Shown here: positions 40,421-47,946 of the stretch, one piece after another | Position numbering within the stretch: position 1 is the stretch's first letter | How the letters are laid out: each line of letters opens with the position of its first letter | Assembly: GCA_030651135.1 (NCBI GenBank) | Contig: JAUSCS010000013.1 | Coordinates: 208,188-272,187 of the forward strand | Length of the DNA stretch: 64,000 bases | Source: Candidatus Woesearchaeota archaeon | Lineage (GTDB): Archaea > Nanobdellota > Nanobdellia > Woesearchaeales > JACPBO01 | Reading direction: 5' to 3' | Translations under genes and position numbers: made by a program | Notes under the pieces: model-generated | What the model saw: only the letters and a program-made list of their open reading frames with translations | Told to the model about the DNA's origin: nothing | The model's database searches: none

Positions 40421-40936
40421 ATGGTAAAGCTATGGAGATGTGAAATTTGCGGGGATTCTTTTATAGCTGATGAGCCAGAAATATGCCCCTTCTGCGGCGC
40501 GCATAAAGGATTTGTTAAGGAAGCAAAAGATGCAAAAGCTGATTTTGATGTTGAATTGAATGAAAAAGAAAAGGCAAATGCAGAAAAAGCATTAAAGCTT
40601 GAAATTTCGAATTCAGAATTTTATTTCTGCGCTGCAGAGAAAACTGATAATGAGGAAGGCAAGCTGTTATTTAATGTTTTAGGCAGGGTTGAAGCAGAGC
40701 ATGTTTCTATTTGGAGGAAAATATTAAAATTAGATAAAATTAATCTTGGAAAAAGCCAATGTTCCGGCTCAAATATAGCTAATCTGGAAGAAAGCCATAA
40801 TAGGGAAGAGATGGCAATTAAATTTTACAGAGAAGCGGTAAAAGAATCAGAAAATCCATTTGTAAGAAAGATATTTGGCGCTTTAGTTCAGGTAGAGAGC
40901 GATCATCTGCAGCTTTCTGAAGAAAGGCTGAAATAA
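40421..40936 (+). CDS. Rubrerythrin-like protein, rubredoxin domain first
   Basis: 171 residues. An N-terminal rubredoxin-like part (CEICGDSF and CPFCGAHKGF) precedes a ferritin-like helical domain (ALKLEISNSEFYFCAAEKT, EAEHVSIWRK, EESHNREEMAIKFYREAV, VESDHLQLSEE) with E/H metal ligands. The reversed order marks a rubrerythrin subtype of the reverse kind. Stop and next start abut. Peroxide defence. Confidence 0.85.
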   Translation: MVKLWRCEICGDSFIADEPEICPFCGAHKGFVKEAKDAKADFDVELNEKEKANAEKALKLEISNSEFYFCAAEKTDNEEGKLLFNVLGRVEAEHVSIWRKILKLDKINLGKSQCSGSNIANLEESHNREEMAIKFYREAVKESENPFVRKIFGALVQVESDHLQLSEERLK

Positions 40937-41344
40937 ATGGAATACGCAACAATATGGCAACGGTTTTTGGCCACTGTTCTTGACAACATAATTTTAACTG
41001 TGTTTTTTTGGTTAATTATCATCTTTTTAGTGTTTATTCGAATCAATCCTGCAATAACAGCCGCAATCTTTATTCTACTTCTTTTATTTGAAGATATATT
41101 GTACTTCACACTGCTTGAAGCAAAATATTTTAAAACAATAGGAAAAATGGCATTAAATATCAAAGTTGTATCTGAAAATAATAAAAAAGTAAACTTCAAA
41201 CAAGCTCTGATAAGGAATATAACTAAGTCGATGCCTTTTTTCATGGTCATATTTAGAATAATCGGCTTTTTCTTAATAATCTGCACAAAAAAACATCAGA
41301 GAATAGGCGATATGCTGGCAAAAACTATTGTTGTAAAAGGATAA
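40937..41344 (+). CDS. RDD-family membrane protein
   Basis: 135 residues. The start MEYATIWQRFLATVLDNIILTVFFWLI has the R...D...D arrangement that names the RDD family, with three hydrophobic helices and TIGKMALNIKVV as the usual G-K-M link. Family members are linked to sodium or small-solute transport in some bacteria. Follows the rubrerythrin-like gene directly. Confidence 0.85.
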   Translation: MEYATIWQRFLATVLDNIILTVFFWLIIIFLVFIRINPAITAAIFILLLLFEDILYFTLLEAKYFKTIGKMALNIKVVSENNKKVNFKQALIRNITKSMPFFMVIFRIIGFFLIICTKKHQRIGDMLAKTIVVKG

Positions 41345-41371
41345 TTTTCTCAAAAGTCAAAATAAAAAAAT

Positions 41372-41419
41372 TTGCCTTCATCGTTTATATTGTTAGGGGC
41401 GGTATAAAGATGAAGACAA
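41372..41419 (+). repeat. 48-bp hairpin repeat, copy 1
   Basis: Arms TTGCCTTCATC and GATGAAGACAA (one mismatch) continue inward as TTTATA/TATAAA around a G-rich loop. Copy 2 at 41826-41873 differs at 4 of 48 positions. The two copies flank the 89-residue gene at 41469. Confidence 0.75.
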
Positions 41420-41468
41420 GAAATTAAAACAGAAACCTTTAAATACTACTTCATAGTTACTAATCTTA

Positions 41469-41738
41469 ATGGGTACAAAAGAATATACAAATCCACAAGA
41501 AGCATACGATCTCATGAATCGATGGACTAGAATAAAAACTAGTTATGAAACTCAGTTTCATGGAAAGGATGTAACTAGAGTTGATATTCTGTTTGAAGGC
41601 GATCAACCAGTATTTGCTTCAGTACACTATAAAACGGGTACACATATAGGAGTTGAATCTATTGATTTATCCAAAAAAATGCTTCTTGATCAACCAGAGA
41701 AACCAACTTTGGATTTGAAATTAGTAAATCAAGAGTAA
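41469..41738 (+). CDS. Orphan 89-residue protein between hairpin repeats
   Basis: Leaderless: the TATA box CTTTAAATACT (41437-41447) is about 27 bases upstream of the ATG. TNPQEAYDLMNRWTRIKTSYE, then DVTRVDILFEGDQPVFASVHYKTG and a last LDLKLVNQE; small alpha/beta protein. Not assigned to a family. It is the only gene between the two near-identical hairpin repeats, so the gene and repeats may have moved together. Confidence 0.58.
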   Translation: MGTKEYTNPQEAYDLMNRWTRIKTSYETQFHGKDVTRVDILFEGDQPVFASVHYKTGTHIGVESIDLSKKMLLDQPEKPTLDLKLVNQE

Positions 41739-41825
41739 CTTCTTACCTTAATTCTTTTAATTGATTGAACTTAGTTCTTGGTCTAAAGTCCGTAAGAGTA
41801 TCTTTACCCATTCAAATTAAAAAAT

Positions 41826-41873
41826 TTGCCTTCATCGTTTATATTTTTGGGGGTGGTATAAAGATGAAGGCAA
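41826..41873 (+). repeat. 48-bp hairpin repeat, copy 2
   Basis: TTGCCTTCATC and GATGAAGGCAA are perfect 11-bp arms, extended by TTTATA/TATAAA with one bulged G, around the loop TTTTTGGGGGTGG. Identical in length to copy 1. Downstream, 60 bases separate it from the ftsZ stop on the other strand. Confidence 0.75.
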
Positions 41874-41931
41874 GAAGTTCTCACATAAAGTGAGCGTGAA
41901 ATAAAAAAAGACAAAAACTTGCCTTTTGTCC

Positions 41932-43008
41932 TTAGTTGATGATCTCTATTCCCAGCTCTTCTGACATCTGCCTTGACTGTGCAGCTTTCTGCCTGCGATC
42001 AACCTTGCCAAGCACCCATGGCGATTTGACGCCGGTTATTATTGTCATCACTGTTATCTTTCCTTTCATGCTTTCGCTGACTCTTGCGCCCCAGATCACA
42101 TTTGCATCTTCATCAAGGCTTTCAGTTACTAATTCTCCAATCCTGTTTACTTCCTCCAATGTCATGTCTGTGCCTCCTGAGATGTGGATCAATGCGCCTG
42201 TTGCGCCCTCATAGTTGATGTCAAGCAATGGGTTTGACAATGCTCCTTTGACTGCTTCATCTACCCTGTTGTTTGTGTCAGATGCGCCTACGCCGATTAC
42301 TGCTACTCCGCCATTCTGCATTATTGCCTTTACATCTGCATAATCCAGGTTAACCAACGAAGGAATTGCTATTGTCTCAACTATTCCTTTAATCATTGTC
42401 GAGATCAATTCATTTGCCACTGCAAATGCCTGCTGTATTGGCAAATTTCCTGCAATCTGAACCAGCCTGTTGTTATCAATAACAATAACAGTATCTGCTA
42501 CTTGCCTTAATTGCTGCAGTCCAAATTCTGCTTTGTCAACCCTTGCCCTTTCAATCTTGAAAGGCATTGTTACTGTTCCGATAACTATTGCGCCAGTGTC
42601 TTTTGCAACCTGCGCAACCACAGGGCATGCTCCTGTTCCTGTTCCGCCGCCCATTCCTCCGCATACGAAAACCATGTCAGATCCTTTTAATGATTCTTTT
42701 AGCGTGCTTAGGCTTTCTTGTGCTGCTTCAGCTCCTTTTTCTGGAAATCCTCCGCATCCAAGCCCTCTTGTTACATCTCTGCCGAGCAGGAATTTCCTGT
42801 CAGATTCACTAATATCCAAATGCTGCTTGTCTGTGTTGCAGGCTATAATCTCTGCTCCCTTGATTCCTTTCTTGTAAAGCCAGGAAACCATGTTGTTGCC
42901 TGCTCCGCCAACGCCTATTACCTTTATGTTCGCTTGCCCTACTTCTACATCCGTGTACCCTATAGAAGCTGCTTTTGCTCCTTCCACAATAAAATCCATT
43001 GCTCCCAT
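41932..43008 (-). CDS. ftsZ: Cell-division GTPase FtsZ
   Basis: 358 residues from the ATG at 43006-43008; an in-frame ATG at 43041 overlaps the TATA box (TATATAAAAAC). Tubulin-like: GVGGAGNNMVSWL near 33-45, GGMGGGTGTGACPVVA near 118-133, NxxLDIxY-like NPLLDINYEGA near 275. The polymer drives the division ring. The sequence is much more GC-rich in wobble positions than the orphan genes next to it. Confidence 0.95.
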   Translation of the reverse strand: MGAMDFIVEGAKAASIGYTDVEVGQANIKVIGVGGAGNNMVSWLYKKGIKGAEIIACNTDKQHLDISESDRKFLLGRDVTRGLGCGGFPEKGAEAAQESLSTLKESLKGSDMVFVCGGMGGGTGTGACPVVAQVAKDTGAIVIGTVTMPFKIERARVDKAEFGLQQLRQVADTVIVIDNNRLVQIAGNLPIQQAFAVANELISTMIKGIVETIAIPSLVNLDYADVKAIMQNGGVAVIGVGASDTNNRVDEAVKGALSNPLLDINYEGATGALIHISGGTDMTLEEVNRIGELVTESLDEDANVIWGARVSESMKGKITVMTIITGVKSPWVLGKVDRRQKAAQSRQMSEELGIEIIN

Positions 43009-43321
43009 TTTAAACCCCCTGTTTGTTTTTATATACTGCAATATAAATATTCCAATTACGAAATATTTATATTTAAGTTCGTTCTTACTCCTCCTTAGAA
43101 AACGTTTTTACATTTGCGCCAACGAATGTATGCCAAAAAGCGTTTTGAGTATCAAATCGTCCGTTATCGTCGAGAAAAGTTACACCATAACTAGTTTACG
43201 CCAATAAACTGAGTTAATTTTTATACTTCTGTATAAACTTATATTTAAAGATTTAGGAACTAAAAGATATATTTTGCATTACAACAATCAAAAGCCTGCT
43301 TTTTATGCAAAAAACAAGGAT
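43009..43321. other. Gap upstream of ftsZ, no gene supported
   Basis: The ftsZ-side end holds the TATA box near 43029-43038 and a second ATATTTATATTT near 43064-43076. The rest has no open frame longer than about 25 residues with a ribosome-binding site; I see no tRNA-like or long inverted structure. Confidence 0.5.
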
Positions 43322-43855
43322 CTATCTCGAATAAATTATCTTCTTTTCACGAGGAAATAAGTTCATGTCGCTCATCTGGGCATATTGCTCCTGCGTCAAT
43401 ATCAGATATGTTATTGTAAAACTATATTTCTCTCTTATATCTGTGCAGATCGCTTTTATTCCGTCTGAATTTATATTTGCCCCTATCAGCAGTATGTTTG
43501 CCTTGTCTTTTTTATCCTCGCCATGCAGAATAATCGAGCTGATGCCCTCTATTTTCTTGATTTCATCGACGAATAAATCCAAAACATGCTTCTCTATTTT
43601 TATAAAGCCTTCAATGAATTTTGTGTCATCATTTTCATTCAGCTGATACAGCCTGAACCTGCTCACGTTCACTTCTTTTACCAGATTAAGGCTCAGTAAA
43701 TGCTTCATTATCCTGAAGCACGATGCAACAGGCACTTTTGCTGCTTTTGAAATCTCCCTTAGATAGAGCTGCTTCTCCTTGTTTTCAACAAACAGCTTCA
43801 GAACAGCAAGAATCTTTGGATCAAACAGCTTTTCCATCAACTGTATGTCATGCAT
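43322..43855 (-). CDS. Winged-helix regulator with C-terminal partner domain
   Basis: 177 residues. An N-terminal winged helix (YLREISKAAKVPVASCFRIMKHLLSLNLV, wing RFRLYQL) is followed by a domain with IEGISSIILHGEDKKDKANILLIG, which resembles the GS...D core of a nucleotidyltransferase but with HGEDKKDKAN, so the catalytic site is doubtful. TATA near 43873-43884 gives a leaderless start. A 21-bp palindrome lies just upstream. Confidence 0.72.
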   Translation of the reverse strand: MHDIQLMEKLFDPKILAVLKLFVENKEKQLYLREISKAAKVPVASCFRIMKHLLSLNLVKEVNVSRFRLYQLNENDDTKFIEGFIKIEKHVLDLFVDEIKKIEGISSIILHGEDKKDKANILLIGANINSDGIKAICTDIREKYSFTITYLILTQEQYAQMSDMNLFPREKKIIYSR

Positions 43856-43892
43856 AATGCTTTTGAAACAACCTTATATTTAAAGATTTCGT

Positions 43893-43913
43893 TTTTGGAA
43901 CAATGTTCCAAAA
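43893..43913. promoter_or_regulatory. 21-bp palindromic operator
   Basis: TTTTGGAACA and TGTTCCAAAA are perfect 10-bp arms around one A, 9 bases upstream of the TATA box of the 43322-43855 regulator gene. A likely binding site for that regulator itself. Confidence 0.7.
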
Positions 43914-43921
43914 TTGAAACA

Positions 43922-44056
43922 TCAAAATTCCGCCATTCTGAATGAATGGTGGTTTATAACCAAAACATTATTCAGTGGAATTTTGACTGTGCTCAAAAAC
44001 CACCTAATGCTATGAATGGCGGCAAATGCCATCTATCTATGATGAGTGGTTTTTGA
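43922..44056. repeat. Cluster of inverted repeats between ligase and regulator
   Basis: TCAAAATTCC/GGAATTTTGA (43922-43931 with 43977-43986), TCAAAAACCAC/GTGGTTTTTGA (43993-44003 with 44046-44056), and a shorter CCATTC/GAATGG hairpin inside. It may end the ligase transcript (minus strand, stop at 44065) or encode a structured RNA. No open frame. Confidence 0.5.
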
Positions 44057-44064
44057 CATAGAAC

Positions 44065-45750
44065 TTACCTGATTTGTTTTTTGCCTCTCTGGCTCCCATA
44101 AATCTTCTCAACAATCTTCATATCTGCTATCTCATCAACCGGCTTTTCAGGCCTGTACCTCAAAACTCGGGGAAATCTCAAAGCATAGCCGCTCGTATAA
44201 GTTGGGCTTTTCTGTATTTCTTCATAGCCGACTTCTATCACAATCTGCGGCTTTATAGCAACTTCCTTGCCTTTCTGGGAAATTATCAATGGCTTAAGAA
44301 TCTTGGTCAGCTGCTCAAATGTTACTCCTTCCTCCTCTTTCTCCTTCATTCCTGTGCTTACCTTGCCGATTTCAATCAGCTTCCCATCCTTCTCGCATGC
44401 CACTGTATAGCTGCTCAGCCATTTGGCTCTTTTGCCCTCTCCCCATTCAGCTCCAACAATCACAAGGTCAAGCGGCTCAAGCACTTCCTTCAGCTTACAC
44501 CACCCATCAACATATCTGCCAGGCTTGTAAAGGGAATTTACATTTTTAAGCATAACTCCTTCAACACCTGAATCAAGTGCTTCTTTATAGAATTTCTCTG
44601 CTTTTTTATCATCATCAGTTATAAGCTTTTTAGTCAGAATTATTTTGCCTTTTTCTTCTTTCATAATTTTTTCAATAACCTCTCTTCGCTTCAATAAAGG
44701 AAGCTCCATCAAATCTTTTCCCTCATAATACATTGCATCAAACACATTAAGCTCAACTGGGAATTTCCTTGCCATATCTTCAATGTCATATTTTCTCTTT
44801 ATCCTCTGCGATATTGACTGGAACGGAAGGCATTTCCCTGTTTTCCTTTCATAGCCAACTGCCTCGGCATCAATTATAAAGCTCTTCCCCTTAACATTTT
44901 CTTTTACAGCTTTCACAACATCGGGGAATTGCGCAGTCACGTTTTCCATTCTCCGTGTAAATAACAAAATTGCTTTTCCATCGAAATGGACCTGCAGCCT
45001 GAAGCCATCAAGCTTGTATTCCAGCTGCATTGGCCTTCCCACTGCTTCAAACGCTTCTTCAATGCTTTTAACAAGAACCGCCAGCATTACTTTTAATGGC
45101 CTGCCTGGCTTTAGCTGTATTTTTCCAAGCTTGTTTTCCTTTGCAAGCACAGCAGTTTCGCCGTAATCAACTAACAGGTTAAACGTTGCTTCAACATCTT
45201 CAACATTTCTGCCAAATGCCTTTGCAATCGCATCCCTTATAATGCCGCCCGCTGTTCCCACTCGTAATTCTTCCAAAATCATTTTTACTATATATTTAGC
45301 TTCAGGCGGCTTTGCATTGCTCACCAGCTCTGTAACTAATGAGATTTTTCTTGCAACTGTTCCCTCGCCTTCCATTTCCGCCAGCTTTCTTATATTCGAC
45401 AAAACATCGCTTACGCTTAATTCCCTTGCATGCAATGCAGACTGCATTCTCTTCGCCATCAGTTCTTCTGCAACAATGCCGAGATCCCCTTTCCTGCTCC
45501 ATAGGCTTTCCACTTCCTTGGCGCTTGCTCCGCTTACGCTTGCTATTGCCTTAATCACCAGCCTATTGCTGAAGCCGATTTTCCTTTCATCCCATTCAGG
45601 GAAAACCCTGCCTTCAAGCAGATAAACTATATCCTTCAGGTCATCGGATTTTGCTTTTTTAAGAATCTCCTCGATAATTGCTGTTTTTTCAAGGTGTTTT
45701 GTTGTTGCTTCAAGCTTTTCATAGATTTCAACTAATTCGGAATATTTCAT
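44065..45750 (-). CDS. lig: ATP-dependent DNA ligase
   Basis: 561 residues, normal for archaeal replicative ligase. N-terminal DNA-binding domain at 1-215 (RVGTAGGIIRDAIAKAF near 168), adenylation site EYKLDGFRLQVHFDG near 245 with the nucleotide-linked lysine in KLDG, LFTRRMENVT near 271, EGVMLKN near 395, and the OB-fold C-terminus (KWLSSYTVACEKDGK). Seals nicks in replication and repair. Confidence 0.96.
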   Translation of the reverse strand: MKYSELVEIYEKLEATTKHLEKTAIIEEILKKAKSDDLKDIVYLLEGRVFPEWDERKIGFSNRLVIKAIASVSGASAKEVESLWSRKGDLGIVAEELMAKRMQSALHARELSVSDVLSNIRKLAEMEGEGTVARKISLVTELVSNAKPPEAKYIVKMILEELRVGTAGGIIRDAIAKAFGRNVEDVEATFNLLVDYGETAVLAKENKLGKIQLKPGRPLKVMLAVLVKSIEEAFEAVGRPMQLEYKLDGFRLQVHFDGKAILLFTRRMENVTAQFPDVVKAVKENVKGKSFIIDAEAVGYERKTGKCLPFQSISQRIKRKYDIEDMARKFPVELNVFDAMYYEGKDLMELPLLKRREVIEKIMKEEKGKIILTKKLITDDDKKAEKFYKEALDSGVEGVMLKNVNSLYKPGRYVDGWCKLKEVLEPLDLVIVGAEWGEGKRAKWLSSYTVACEKDGKLIEIGKVSTGMKEKEEEGVTFEQLTKILKPLIISQKGKEVAIKPQIVIEVGYEEIQKSPTYTSGYALRFPRVLRYRPEKPVDEIADMKIVEKIYGSQRGKKQIR

Positions 45751-45817
45751 ATCAATAAATATAAATATAAGTAATATTTAAATATTCTCTAAAGAAGATC
45801 ATATAAAAAGAGGTAAA

Positions 45818-46525
45818 ATGGACATTTTCGAATGCATAAGGACAAGGCGTTCTGTCAGAAAGTACTTGACTATCCCTGTTGAATGGGATAAAATCGGGCA
45901 GATAGTAGATTCTGCGAGATATGCCCCGTCTTCTGGAAACTTACAGAATTGGAAGTTCATTGTTGTTACTGAAGCTGATAAAAGAAGGGCATTGGCAGAA
46001 GCCTCTCTGCAGCAGTACTGGATGGCTGATGCTCCTATTCATATTGTCGTTTGCACTGTTTTGGAAAGGGCTGTCCAGTTCTATGGGGTAAGAGGAGAAA
46101 GATTGTATTCAATACAGAATTGCGCAGCTGCAGTTGAAAACATGCTGTTGGCAGCGAATGCCCTTGGCCTTGGCGCATGCTGGGTCGGCGCATTTGAAGA
46201 GGAAGCTGTAAAAAGAACATGCGGCATTCCGGATTATGCAAGGCCGCAGGCGATTATTACAGTAGGATATGCCGATGAAAAGCCTCCTGAGCCATTGCGA
46301 TATACTATTGAAAATGTTGTTTTCATTGAGAGATATTTAAAAAGAATAACTGATGTTGATGCTGTAATGGAGTGGTATGGCCCCAGGATAAAAAGAACTT
46401 TCAATGCAGGAAAAGATCTGATCGAGAAGGGTGTTGAAAAGGGAGCATCTGCAGCTGAAGCTGCTTCCAGGAATATTTTTGAAAAGTTAAAGCACCACAT
46501 AAACAAAATGAAGAAAAAGAAATAA
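45818..46525 (+). CDS. Nitroreductase-family flavoprotein with extended tail
   Basis: 235 residues. FMN-binding nitroreductase fold: RTRRSVRKYLTIPVEWDKI and ARYAPSSGNLQNWKFIVV at the start, AAVENMLLAANALGLGACWVG near 108, and IITVGYADEKPPEP near 147. The last 60 residues form a lysine-rich amphipathic helix (GVEKGASAAEAASRNIFEKL) not found in typical members, perhaps for membrane or protein contact. Substrate unknown. It meets the next, convergent gene with no gap. Confidence 0.87.
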   Translation: MDIFECIRTRRSVRKYLTIPVEWDKIGQIVDSARYAPSSGNLQNWKFIVVTEADKRRALAEASLQQYWMADAPIHIVVCTVLERAVQFYGVRGERLYSIQNCAAAVENMLLAANALGLGACWVGAFEEEAVKRTCGIPDYARPQAIITVGYADEKPPEPLRYTIENVVFIERYLKRITDVDAVMEWYGPRIKRTFNAGKDLIEKGVEKGASAAEAASRNIFEKLKHHINKMKKKK

Positions 46526-46813
46526 CTACTCTTCTTCCTCGAACAAGAAATTAACTGCAGAATCAATCATCTTCTTAATGGAAAATGTACTCTTCTTTTT
46601 GTGGTTGTTCCTGCCGTTTGATATCAGATAAACATAAGAGAATGAATTTAAAACAAACAAAACATTGACAATAGGTATGATGTACATCGGAATAAGGATG
46701 ACATTAAAATTAAAGATCTGGGCAATGCTTACAATAAGGTTGAATGGGTTGATTGCAAGTATTAAGCTTAACACCCCAAACACAACCAATGTTGCGAACA
46801 TGAATTTTTTCAT
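46526..46813 (-). CDS. Small two- or three-helix membrane protein
   Basis: 95 residues: KFMFATLVVFGVLSLILAINPF, then NVILIPMYIIPIVNVLFVL and a polar tail ending LFEEEE. No family recognised. Its stop abuts that of the nitroreductase gene. Confidence 0.62.
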   Translation of the reverse strand: MKKFMFATLVVFGVLSLILAINPFNLIVSIAQIFNFNVILIPMYIIPIVNVLFVLNSFSYVYLISNGRNNHKKKSTFSIKKMIDSAVNFLFEEEE

Positions 46814-46894
46814 AATTTAAGGAAAAAGCCACTCATTTATAAATCTTATGGTGAAATTGAAGAAACAAGTAAAGCAATCATTTAAGGAATAAAA

Positions 46895-47239
46895 TCACAG
46901 CATCTTCAGCTTTCCAGTTATCTTGTCTATCTTCTCTTCCTTATCCGGCCCAATTCCTAAGCACGTTATTGTCCCCGGCTCTACAACAGTTCTGCCGGCA
47001 TCTGTTATCAAAGCAGAAACTAAGTCTGCATCCTGCGCTTCTTCCCTGTATTTTTTTAATTCATCCAGATCCTTGACTTTCAGAACAACCTTCTTCATCC
47101 CTTCATCTTTCCACTTCGCAATATCACCTTTATGAGATTTAAGAAGAGAAGCAACAGAGGCATGGGCTACCTGGGCTGCTAATTTTCCCTTGGGCAATTG
47201 AAGATCTTCCCTGACCAAAATAACCTGCTTGTATGTCAT
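46895..47239 (-). CDS. pth2: Peptidyl-tRNA hydrolase, archaeal type (Pth2)
   Basis: 114 residues from the ATG at 47237-47239 with AGGAG 6 bases upstream; an in-frame ATG further up lies inside the previous gene. KQVILVREDLQLPKGKLAAQVAHAS is the Pth2 signature, with VVLKVKDLDELKKY and GRTVVEPGTITCLGIGP later. Frees tRNA from stalled peptidyl-tRNA. It follows the VIT-like gene by one base. Confidence 0.95.
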   Translation of the reverse strand: MTYKQVILVREDLQLPKGKLAAQVAHASVASLLKSHKGDIAKWKDEGMKKVVLKVKDLDELKKYREEAQDADLVSALITDAGRTVVEPGTITCLGIGPDKEEKIDKITGKLKML

Positions 47240-47240
47240 T

Positions 47241-47837
47241 TTATACTCCTGCAAATTTTTCAACAAAAAATATGATTATTGTGCATACTATTCCTGCAGC
47301 AATCATTTTCATTCCTTCTTTAAATACGTTTTCTTTTGAAATAGTGCCGAGGAATGCTCCCACTAAAAACAAGAATAACACAGCCAGGGCAAAAGACAGG
47401 TAATATGCCAAAGCCATGCTGCTTGTTATAAAAAACGGCATAATGATTATTATTGCTATCAGAAACGGCGAAAGCCCGTCAATTGCTGCAAGCGCGAACG
47501 TGGCAAAGCTGTGCGCGCTCTGAATCTGCGATTCTTTAAGAAACATGCCCACGCTTTTTTCAAGCTTCTTTATTTTTCTCGTTCTCTCTGCCTTCTCTGT
47601 GATGAATGTCCCGTAAAATCCTGAAACTGCTATTGCTACTGCTATTCCCAATGATGCTGTTATCACCGTGCTTCTTGACTGTATATCCGCGAAAAAGCTT
47701 GCCAAAAGAATTCCAAGGATCGCAAGAACACCGTCAAAGCTGTTCATTGCCAGATATCTTCTTGCTATTTCATCTATCTCAGCTATTTTGTTGAACTGCT
47801 TAATTTTGAATAATGCCCTGTTTATCCTTGTTTTCAT
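47241..47837 (-). CDS. VIT1/CCC1-like membrane transporter
   Basis: 198 residues. IARRYLAMNSFDGVLAILGILLASF near 28-52 matches the NxxDGxxxxxG start of VIT1-type iron/manganese transporters, followed by a cytosolic helical segment (TEKAERTRKIKKLEKSVG) and helices near 112-135, 140-162 and 178-196. Operon with pth2. Metal specificity unproven. Confidence 0.78.
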   Translation of the reverse strand: MKTRINRALFKIKQFNKIAEIDEIARRYLAMNSFDGVLAILGILLASFFADIQSRSTVITASLGIAVAIAVSGFYGTFITEKAERTRKIKKLEKSVGMFLKESQIQSAHSFATFALAAIDGLSPFLIAIIIIMPFFITSSMALAYYLSFALAVLFLFLVGAFLGTISKENVFKEGMKMIAAGIVCTIIIFFVEKFAGV

Positions 47838-47946
47838 TTTATCACGAATGAATCTGTGAAAAGTCTCGCTTAAAAAGGTTACTAATTCCCTTGCTTATCC
47901 AAACAAACTAAAAATTTATAAATGTGAGAATAAAAAAGCCAGTAAC

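Noticed and set aside
43130..43207. ATGCCAAAAAGCG shared by 23236 and 43130 with a short frame at the second
   Set aside because: A 13-base match is expected by chance in a window of this size, and neither frame has supporting signals.
44039..44073. ATGATGA ... CTGA resembling a C/D-box guide RNA
   Set aside because: The spacing is too long for a C-D' unit, there is no second box pair, and it runs into the ligase coding end.
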